Program-made: the position numbers and the translations under genes | Source: Xanthobacteraceae bacterium | GTDB lineage: Bacteria > Pseudomonadota > Alphaproteobacteria > Rhizobiales > Xanthobacteraceae | Assembly: GCA_030043335.1 (NCBI GenBank) | Contig: JASHXX010000129.1 | Coordinates: 1-6,578, forward strand | DNA: 6,578 nucleotides | Direction of reading: 5' to 3' | The notes under the pieces: model-generated | What the model saw: the letters and a program-made list of their open reading frames with translations, nothing else | What the model was told of the DNA's origin: nothing | Database searches by the model: none | Shown here: positions 1 through 6,578 of the stretch, piece by piece | How positions within the stretch are numbered: the first letter of the stretch is position 1 | Layout of the letters: the number at the start of each line of letters is the position of its first letter

Positions 1-462
1 ATCCTGGCGCTCGAGCCGGACGGCATCTTTCTCTCCAACGGCCCCGGCGATCCGGCGGCGACCGGCGAATACGCGGTGCCGGTGATCCGCACGCTGATCG
101 AGAAAAAGCCGGTGTTCGGCATCTGCCTCGGCCACCAGATGCTGGCGCTCGCGGTCGGCGGCAAGACGATGAAGATGCATCAGGGCCACCACGGCGCCAA
201 CCATCCGGTCAAGGACCTCTTAACCGGCAAGGTCGAGATCACCTCGATGAATCATGGCTTTGCCGTCGACCGCACGAGCCTGCCGGGGGCCGCAATCGAG
301 ACCCACGTGTCGCTGTTCGACGGCTCCAATTGCGGCCTCGCGCTCGAGGGCCGGCCAGTCTTCTCGGTCCAGTATCACCCTGAAGCCTCGCCCGGCCCGC
401 GCGACAGCCACGCCCTGTTCCGGCGTTTCACCGCCCTGATGCGCGAATTCCGTCAAGGTTAA
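1..462 (+). CDS. carA: Carbamoyl-phosphate synthase small subunit, C-terminal glutaminase part (5' end outside window)
   Basis: This is the glutamine amidotransferase subunit of CPSase. It hydrolyses glutamine and passes ammonia to CarB for carbamoyl phosphate synthesis in the cytoplasm. The visible 153 residues are in frame from base 1 and end at TAA 460-462. They match the class I amidotransferase domain of CarA almost without gaps: LSNGPGDP near residues 11-18, the nucleophile elbow GICLGHQ with Cys at codon 124-126 (fragment residue 42), the NHPVKD and NHGFAVD motifs, and YHPEASPGP with catalytic His at 376-378 and Glu at 382-384. If aligned to E. coli CarA as I remember it (382 aa; Cys269, His353, Glu355), the Cys, His and Glu fall at one constant offset of 227 residues, so about 227 residues lie left of the window. 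All three catalytic residues are intact. carB is not directly downstream but about 1.6 kb away, beyond two other genes. Confidence 0.97.
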   Translation: MLALEPDGIFLSNGPGDPAATGEYAVPVIRTLIEKKPVFGICLGHQMLALAVGGKTMKMHQGHHGANHPVKDLLTGKVEITSMNHGFAVDRTSLPGAAIETHVSLFDGSNCGLALEGRPVFSVQYHPEASPGPRDSHALFRRFTALMREFRQG

Positions 463-487
463 AGAATCCATCCAGCGGCTGCGAAGT

Positions 488-517
488 TAGACAATTTCAA
501 CCGGATACGGATAGAAC
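488..517 (+). promoter_or_regulatory. Candidate sigma-70-type promoter for the cupin-methyltransferase pair
   Basis: In the 89-base gap after carA, TAGACA at 488-493 matches the TTGACA -35 consensus at five of six bases. TAGAAC at 512-517 matches the TATAAT -10 consensus at four of six, with an 18-base spacer. The segment is A/T-richer than its surroundings. It would place a start site near 524, about 28 bases before the cupin ATG. This is pattern matching by eye only; read-through from carA is equally possible, since I see no strong terminator after carA. Confidence 0.3.
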
Positions 518-551
518 CGACCGGCCGCACGGCGGCGAGGCCATATTTGCG

Positions 552-1079
552 ATGTCGACCCACCGCGCTGCGCATCCGATCACCCATACCTTCAAGGACG
601 ATGGGACGATCCCCAACAATCCGGAGCTGCCGCTCGTTCTTTACCGGCGCGCCATCGATCTTGCCGGATCGCCCGATCCGGAGAAGCTGATCGAGAAGAC
701 CTTCGCCGCCCATGGCTGGGGCGATATGTGGCGCAACGGCATCTATCCTTACGTGCACTACCATTCGATGATTCACGAGGTAATGGGGATAGCGCGCGGG
801 CGCGCGACGGTGCGCTTCGGCGGCGCCAAGGGCCGCGACATCGATATCGTCGCCGGCGACGTGGTGGTCCTCCCGGCGGGCACCGGCCATCAACGAGTCA
901 AGCAGACCGAAGATCTGGTGGTGATCGGGGCCTATCCGCCGAGCGGCAAGTACAATCTCTGCCGCGGCAGCAAGTCCGAGCACGCCAAAGCGCTGAACGC
1001 GATTCCGAAAGTGCCGGCGCCGACGAGCGATCCGGTGTTCGGACCGAAGGGCCCGCTGATAGCGCTGTGGCGTGAATGA
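552..1079 (+). CDS. Small single-domain cupin protein, YjlB-like (COG4297-type), function unknown
   Basis: This is a 175-residue protein with a single cupin (double-stranded beta-helix) domain and no signal peptide or membrane segment, so probably cytoplasmic. Both cupin motifs are near-perfect. Motif 1, G(X)5HXH(X)4E(X)6G, is formed by Gly63, His69, His71, Glu76 and Gly83. Motif 2, G(X)5PXG(X)2H, is formed by Gly102, Pro108, Gly110 and His113. The 2-His/Glu/His set is the usual ligand set for a divalent metal in cupins. Size and the style of the flanking regions resemble the uncharacterised YjlB family; I infer this from memory. Substrate and reaction are unknown: it could be a dioxygenase, isomerase or small-molecule binder. 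The ATG at 552 is the only good start; a weak GAGG lies at 537-540, 11 bases upstream. The stop overlaps the next gene's start (ATGA, 1076-1079), which suggests coupled translation and a shared role with the methyltransferase. Confidence 0.87.
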   Translation: MSTHRAAHPITHTFKDDGTIPNNPELPLVLYRRAIDLAGSPDPEKLIEKTFAAHGWGDMWRNGIYPYVHYHSMIHEVMGIARGRATVRFGGAKGRDIDIVAGDVVVLPAGTGHQRVKQTEDLVVIGAYPPSGKYNLCRGSKSEHAKALNAIPKVPAPTSDPVFGPKGPLIALWRE

Positions 1080-1771
1080 TCTCGAGCTGGCTCGCGTTCT
1101 GGGACAGCCCGCATTCGATCTATGTCAGCGCGCGCCACAAGGACGTCCACTACCGGCTGATCGCGCGCGAGATCGCCGCGCTCATCCCGGCGCCGCAGGC
1201 GCGCGTGCTCGACTATGGCTCGGGCGAAGCGCTGCACGCCGATCGGCTCGCGGCGGCAGCGGGCGAGCTCTTCCTCTGCGAGGGAGCGCCGGGGCTGCGC
1301 GCCGGGCTTGCAGCGCGCTTTGCCGGGCATTCCAAGATCCACGTGCTTGCGCCCGATGAGGTTGCGCGCCTGCCCGCGCATTCGCTCGATCTCATCGCGC
1401 TGCATTCGGTCGCGCAATACCTGACGGCGAAGGAGGCGGCGGCGCTGTTCGCGTTGTTTCACCGGCTGCTGCGGCGCGAAGGCGTCCTGGTGGTGAGCGA
1501 TGTCATCGCGCCCCATGTGCCGGCGGCGACCGACGCGGTGGCGCTGATCGGCTTTGCCGCGGCAAACGGATTTCTGCTCGGCGCCATTGTCGGCATCGCC
1601 CGCACGCTGATGTCCGACTATATGCGCCTGCGCTCGCGCCTCGGGCTGACCCGCTATGACGAGGGAACCATGCTGCAGACGCTCGCCGCGGCCGGATTTG
1701 CCGGCGAGCGCGCGGACAGGAATATCGGCCACAATCAGGCGCGCATGACCTTCATCGCACGGCCGCGCTGA
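1076..1771 (+). CDS. Class I SAM-dependent methyltransferase, substrate unknown
   Basis: This is a 231-residue protein with a Rossmann-type methyltransferase fold. Motif I is VLDYGSG at residues 44-50 (SAM-binding loop). An acidic residue, Glu69, follows the next strand (LFLCEG) and would bind the ribose hydroxyls. DLIALHSVAQYL at 105-116 is the motif IV region, and GVLVVSDVI at 136-144 is strand beta-5. The C-terminal strand is ARMTFIARP near 222-230. Between beta-5 and the C-terminal strands lies a hydrophobic stretch at about 154-176 (AVALIGFAAANGFLLGAIVG), which may form a lipophilic substrate pocket or membrane-contacting helix. This is inference. I do not recognise a specific subfamily; UbiE/COQ5-like or other Methyltransf_11 members are possible. 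The start at 1076 overlaps the cupin stop by ATGA, giving coupling, and no separate strong Shine-Dalgarno is visible. The next gene, carB, is 270 bases away. Confidence 0.83.
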   Translation: MISSWLAFWDSPHSIYVSARHKDVHYRLIAREIAALIPAPQARVLDYGSGEALHADRLAAAAGELFLCEGAPGLRAGLAARFAGHSKIHVLAPDEVARLPAHSLDLIALHSVAQYLTAKEAAALFALFHRLLRREGVLVVSDVIAPHVPAATDAVALIGFAAANGFLLGAIVGIARTLMSDYMRLRSRLGLTRYDEGTMLQTLAAAGFAGERADRNIGHNQARMTFIARPR

Positions 1772-1988
1772 GCTCTGCGACCGCGTTAGTTTGGCGATCG
1801 CGTCGACCTCCTTGTTGCGCGAAGAAACTCCAACAACCACATCTGGCGAGGCTTCCTCGGACGTCGCCGCGGCCGCAGATTGCGGCGACGGGGATAACCA
1901 AGGCGTACCGACAGGGCTACCCTTCCCTGCCTGCCGTTTCTGGTCTAAAGAGCGCCGGCGCGGGGCCTAAGACCTGGCGCCAGATTGG
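1772..1988 (+). other. Non-coding stretch between methyltransferase and carB: carB leader region
   Basis: No convincing gene lies here. Starting just after the methyltransferase stop, CGA-C-CGCG (1778-1785) can pair with CGCGTCG (1799-1805) through a bulged C. The sequence after it has no clean T-run, so it is at best a weak terminator. TTGTTG (1812-1817) and CAACAA (1831-1836) form a second dyad. A 9-bp inverted repeat lies at 1862-1890. TGGCGCCA (1975-1982) is self-complementary. One + frame stays open from TTG 1791 to TAA 1968-1970 but has no ATG or clear ribosome site. I could not identify a strong promoter for carB; TCTAAA near 1944-1949 is only a weak -10 candidate. Confidence 0.6.
1862..1890 (+). 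repeat. Perfect 9-bp inverted repeat (hairpin) upstream of carB
   Basis: CGTCGCCGC at 1862-1870 is the exact reverse complement of GCGGCGACG at 1882-1890, with an 11-base loop. Two G-T wobbles could tighten the loop. It is followed by GGGATAACC rather than Ts, so it is not an intrinsic terminator by sequence. It may be a leader RNA stem, a 3' end stabiliser of the methyltransferase mRNA, or an operator. The arms are only G/C with one A/T each, so chance in GC-rich DNA is possible. Confidence 0.5.
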
Positions 1989-2016
1989 GGGACGCGCGAT
2001 GGCGCGCCCTTTTTTT
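1989..2016 (+). terminator. Intrinsic terminator-like hairpin directly before carB (terminator or attenuator)
   Basis: The stem is GGG (1989-1991), bulged A1992, CGCGC (1993-1997), a GATG loop (1998-2001), then GCGCG (2002-2006) and CCC (2007-2009). Seven uninterrupted Ts follow at 2010-2016. That is eight G-C pairs with a tight 4-base loop and a T-tract, the classic Rho-independent form. The T-tract ends only 25 bases before the carB ATG, which leaves little room for a promoter after it. It therefore either ends the cupin-methyltransferase transcript with the carB promoter overlapping it, or acts as an attenuator inside the carB leader. Confidence 0.8.
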
Positions 2017-2041
2017 GTGCCTCGTTCGCACGCGGATCTCG

Positions 2042-5389
<3,348 letters not shown>

Positions 5390-5392
<3 letters not shown>

Positions 5393-5454
5393 AGACAGGC
5401 TTGCGGTCGCGTGGCCAGGCAATGCTTCGGCCCGCGACTGGAATTTTGTCTCTA
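5390..5454 (+). other. Long imperfect hairpin spanning the carB stop and the carB-greA gap; possible weak terminator
   Basis: TAGAGACA (5390-5397, which includes the carB TAG) is the exact reverse complement of TGTCTCTA (5447-5454). Inside it, after a 6x6 internal loop, C5404-G5411 pairs with C5433-G5440 (one G-T pair), and GGCC 5413-5416 pairs with GGCC 5429-5432 across a bulged T. That gives about 12 more pairs with a 12-base apical loop. The inner stem is followed by GAATTTTG, so alone it could be a weak intrinsic terminator. The outer helix would tie up the last of those Ts. Together they fill most of the 86 bases between carB and greA. Confidence 0.6.
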
Positions 5455-5463
5455 GCGGGGCAT

Positions 5464-5468
5464 GGAGG
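5464..5468 (+). promoter_or_regulatory. greA ribosome binding site (GGAGG)
   Basis: This is a full GGAGG, the strongest Shine-Dalgarno in the window. It sits 10 bases before ATG 5479 and 13 before the adjacent ATG 5482. The spacing favours the first ATG. It lies just outside the carB-greA hairpin, so it should stay accessible when that hairpin forms. Confidence 0.8.
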
Positions 5469-5478
5469 TTGAAGACCG

Positions 5479-5955
5479 ATGATGGACAAGATTCCAATGA
5501 CCGCGGAGGGCTACTCGGCACTCGAGGCCGAGCTCAAGCACTGCCAGCAGGTGGAACGTCCGCGCATCATCCAGCAGATTACCGACGCGCGCACCCATGG
5601 CGATCTGTCCGAGAACGCCGAATATCACGCGGCCAAGGAGTCGCAATCGCTCAATGAAGGCCGCATCGCCGAACTCGAGGACAAGCTTGCGCGCGCCGAA
5701 GTGATTGACGTGTCGAAGCTTTCCGGCGACACCGTCACCTTTGGCGCGACGGTGACCTTGATCGACGAGGATACCGACAAGAAAACGGTCTGGCACATTG
5801 TCGGCGAGCCCGAAGCGGACGCCAAAAAGGGCAAGATTTCCATCACCTCTCCGCTCGCCCGCGCCCTTGTCGGCAAGAAGAAGGGCGTGCAAGTCGAGGT
5901 TGTCACGCCGGGCGGCGCCAAGGCCTACGAAATCGTCAAGATCGAGTGGAAATAG
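5479..5955 (+). CDS. greA: Transcription elongation factor GreA
   Basis: This is the transcript-cleavage factor that enters the RNA polymerase secondary channel and stimulates cleavage of backtracked RNA, rescuing arrested complexes. It has 158 residues, the same as E. coli GreA. The N-terminal antiparallel coiled coil is about residues 1-76. Its tip holds [15 protein letters not shown], with the catalytic acids Asp42 and Glu45 (Asp41 and Glu44 in E. coli numbering; the offset comes from the double Met start). The C-terminal FKBP-like domain is about 80-158, with FGATVTL, the IVGEPEAD segment, [15 protein letters not shown] and a [14 protein letters not shown] ending, all typical of GreA rather than GreB. 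Start ATG 5479 is set by GGAGG 10 bases upstream; ATG 5482 is the alternative and would restore exact E. coli numbering. It lies 86 bases after carB, a gene order also known from other proteobacteria such as Pseudomonas. Confidence 0.97.
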   Translation: MMDKIPMTAEGYSALEAELKHCQQVERPRIIQQITDARTHGDLSENAEYHAAKESQSLNEGRIAELEDKLARAEVIDVSKLSGDTVTFGATVTLIDEDTDKKTVWHIVGEPEADAKKGKISITSPLARALVGKKKGVQVEVVTPGGAKAYEIVKIEWK

Positions 5956-5957
5956 GC

Positions 5958-5976
5958 TCGGCACGCCGGGTGCCGG
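5958..5976 (+). terminator. Possible weak terminator hairpin after greA
   Basis: CGGCAC (5959-5964) pairs with GTGCCG (5970-5975) around a GCCGG loop, with a T-G wobble extending the stem. It begins three bases after the greA stop. The following sequence (GTGTTTC) has only three Ts in a row, so termination strength is doubtful. It could also be a 3' end stabiliser. Confidence 0.35.
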
Positions 5977-5977
5977 T

Positions 5978-6013
5978 GTTTCAGGCGGCCTTGCGGGCGG
6001 CGCAGCCTGGAAC
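5978..6013 (+). repeat. Second inverted repeat downstream of greA
   Basis: GTTTCAGGC (5978-5986) pairs with GCCTGGAAC (6005-6013), nine pairs with one T-G wobble, around an 18-base GC-rich loop. No T-run follows. It starts right after the first post-greA hairpin, so the two would stack as tandem stems in the greA 3' untranslated region. Confidence 0.45.
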
Positions 6014-6166
6014 CGCAACACTGTGGGTATTGGGTTGCGCGCCTTGCATAGCTCCTGAGGATGCTTAGATTTTGGGGGTGGCTGTACGCCCGGGGCTCGA
6101 ATTCTCCCCGAAAAAGTTGCGGCCAGTCGACCCGAAGTCCAGACTTCCGGCTTCGCGGGGCTTGCG
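6014..6166 (+). other. Non-coding stretch before trxB: probable trxB upstream region
   Basis: I see no credible gene here. Short open frames on both strands have no family resemblance that I recognise. Weak promoter-like boxes are TTGCAT (6044-6049) and TAGATT (6066-6071) with a 16-base spacer. CGGGG (6091-6095) and CCCCG (6106-6110) form a small stem whose loop contains GAATTC. A 14-base dyad lies at 6134-6147. The run of A/T at 6064-6073 is the least GC-rich part and the likeliest place for a promoter. Confidence 0.4.
6134..6147 (+). promoter_or_regulatory. 14-base dyad, candidate operator upstream of trxB
   Basis: GAAGTC (6134-6139) and GACTTC (6142-6147) are perfect inverted half-sites separated by CA. 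As RNA, CC-GAAGT/ACTTC-GG would form a 7-bp stem with a CCAG loop and one bulged C. The site lies 71-84 bases before the trxB start, a plausible place for a dimeric regulator. I cannot assign a regulator. Confidence 0.35.
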
Positions 6167-6197
6167 GGCAGGCCGATTGTCGCCTCAACGGCCTGCC
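6167..6197 (+). repeat. Strong hairpin just upstream of trxB
   Basis: GGCAGGCCG (6167-6175) is the exact reverse complement of CGGCCTGCC (6189-6197). After a bulged A6176, TTG (6177-6179) also pairs with CAA (6186-6188). That leaves a 6-base TCGCCT loop and a 12-bp stem. It ends 20 bases before the trxB GTG, with no T-run after it, so it looks like a leader RNA stem or operator rather than a terminator. Confidence 0.65.
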
Positions 6198-6204
6198 TCA
6201 ACGG
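6182..6204 (+). repeat. 10-bp tandem direct repeat with 13-bp period before trxB
   Basis: GCCTCAACGG occurs at 6182-6191 and again at 6195-6204, separated by CCT. The first copy forms part of the loop and 3' arm of the hairpin at 6167-6197. The second copy runs into the region where the trxB ribosome site should lie (CGGA 6206-6209). It may be a small local duplication or a repeated binding site. Confidence 0.6.
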
Positions 6205-6217
6205 ACGGATCGAGTCG

Positions 6218-6578
6218 GTGCCAAACACCACACACGCCAAGGTCGTGATCATCGGATCCGGGCCCGCGGGCTATACGGCGGCGATCTATGCCGCCCGCGC
6301 CATGCTCGATCCGGTGCTTATTCAAGGCATCGAGCCTGGCGGACAACTGACCGTCACCACCGACGTTGAGAACTATCCCGGCTTCGCCGACGTGATCCAG
6401 GGACCGTGGCTCATGGAGCAGATGCAAAAGCAGGCTGCCCATGTCGGCGCCAAGCTGGTCCCCGATCACGTCAGCACCGTCGATCTGAAGCGCCGGCCAT
6501 TCCGGATCGAATGCGATTCCGGAGACGTCTACCTCGCCGAGGCTTTGATTCTGGCGACCGGCGCGCAGGCGCGCTGGC
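6218..6578 (+). CDS. trxB: Thioredoxin reductase, N-terminal part (3' end outside window)
   Basis: This is a flavoprotein that uses NADPH to reduce thioredoxin in the cytoplasm. The visible 120 residues form the first half of the FAD domain: VVIIGSGPAG at 9-18 with the GxGxxG dinucleotide motif (Gly13, Gly15, Gly18), YTAAIYAARA, the GGQL motif at 41-44, ENYPGF at 51-56, GPWLMEQM at 62-69 and ILATGAQARW at 111-120. These match low-molecular-weight TrxB and look typically alphaproteobacterial. The redox CxxC should fall about 20-30 residues beyond the window edge, so activity cannot be judged. I chose GTG 6218 because the protein then begins MPNTTHAKVVIIG, a normal short lead-in to the FAD motif. 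CGGA at 6206-6209 lies 8 bases upstream, and no ATG in this frame precedes the motif. The leader is highly structured (hairpin 6167-6197). Confidence 0.95.
   Translation, partial: MPNTTHAKVVIIGSGPAGYTAAIYAARAMLDPVLIQGIEPGGQLTVTTDVENYPGFADVIQGPWLMEQMQKQAAHVGAKLVPDHVSTVDLKRRPFRIECDSGDVYLAEALILATGAQARW

Noticed and set aside
932..1840. A 302-codon - strand open frame opposite the cupin and methyltransferase.
   Set aside because: Shadow of two well-supported + strand genes, Arg-rich with no domain pattern.
1985..2041. An upstream in-frame TTG start for carB, adding 19 residues.
   Set aside because: The extra residues are encoded by the terminator stem and T-tract and do not resemble CarB. ATG 2042 gives the conserved MPKRTDI start.
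6085..6125. A tRNA T-arm-like string around GGCTCGAATT in the greA-trxB gap.
   Set aside because: The stem does not pair properly as a 5-bp T-arm, and I found no acceptor, D or anticodon arms to go with it.
5452..6252. A 266-codon - strand open frame opposite greA, and an 87-codon one at 5925-6188.
   Set aside because: The first is antisense to greA. The second lies in the gap but reads as low-information Arg/Pro-rich sequence with no ribosome site that I could see.

Overview
The window looks like a chromosomal housekeeping segment from a GC-rich alphaproteobacterium. CarB, GreA and TrxB read like proteins from Hyphomicrobiales of the Bradyrhizobium/Rhodopseudomonas/Xanthobacteraceae type. 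That placement rests on remembered protein style and codon use, not on a search. All real genes are on the + strand. I see no insertion sequence, phage, CRISPR or tRNA/rRNA gene.

Layout: (1) 1-462 is the 3' end of carA, the glutaminase subunit of carbamoyl-phosphate synthetase (CPSase), cut by the left edge. (2) 552-1771 is a two-gene unit, a small YjlB-like cupin followed by a class I SAM-dependent methyltransferase. The two overlap by ATGA, so they are probably translationally coupled. (3) 1772-2041 is a 270-base non-coding stretch with a 9-bp inverted repeat and, just before carB, a textbook intrinsic-terminator hairpin with seven Ts. (4) 2042-5392 is carB, the large CPSase subunit, complete with both ATP-grasp halves and the allosteric MGS-like domain. 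(5) 5393-5478 is a short gap almost wholly taken up by a long imperfect hairpin that includes the carB stop codon. (6) 5479-5955 is greA, a transcript-cleavage factor. (7) 5956-6217 is a 262-base gap with several hairpins, a 14-base dyad and a 10-bp direct repeat. (8) 6218-6578 is the 5' end of trxB (thioredoxin reductase), starting at GTG and cut by the right edge.

CarA and CarB form one enzyme: CarA releases ammonia from glutamine and CarB turns it, with bicarbonate and two ATP, into carbamoyl phosphate for arginine and pyrimidine synthesis. Here the two genes are separated by the cupin/methyltransferase pair and by a terminator-like hairpin 25 nt before the carB start codon, so their expression must be matched by something other than simple co-transcription. 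greA and trxB are unrelated in function to CPSase and may simply be conserved neighbours.

I do not see a clearly new system. The most interesting points are the possible carB attenuator, the split carA/carB arrangement with its uncharacterised cupin-methyltransferase pair, and the structured leaders before greA and trxB.
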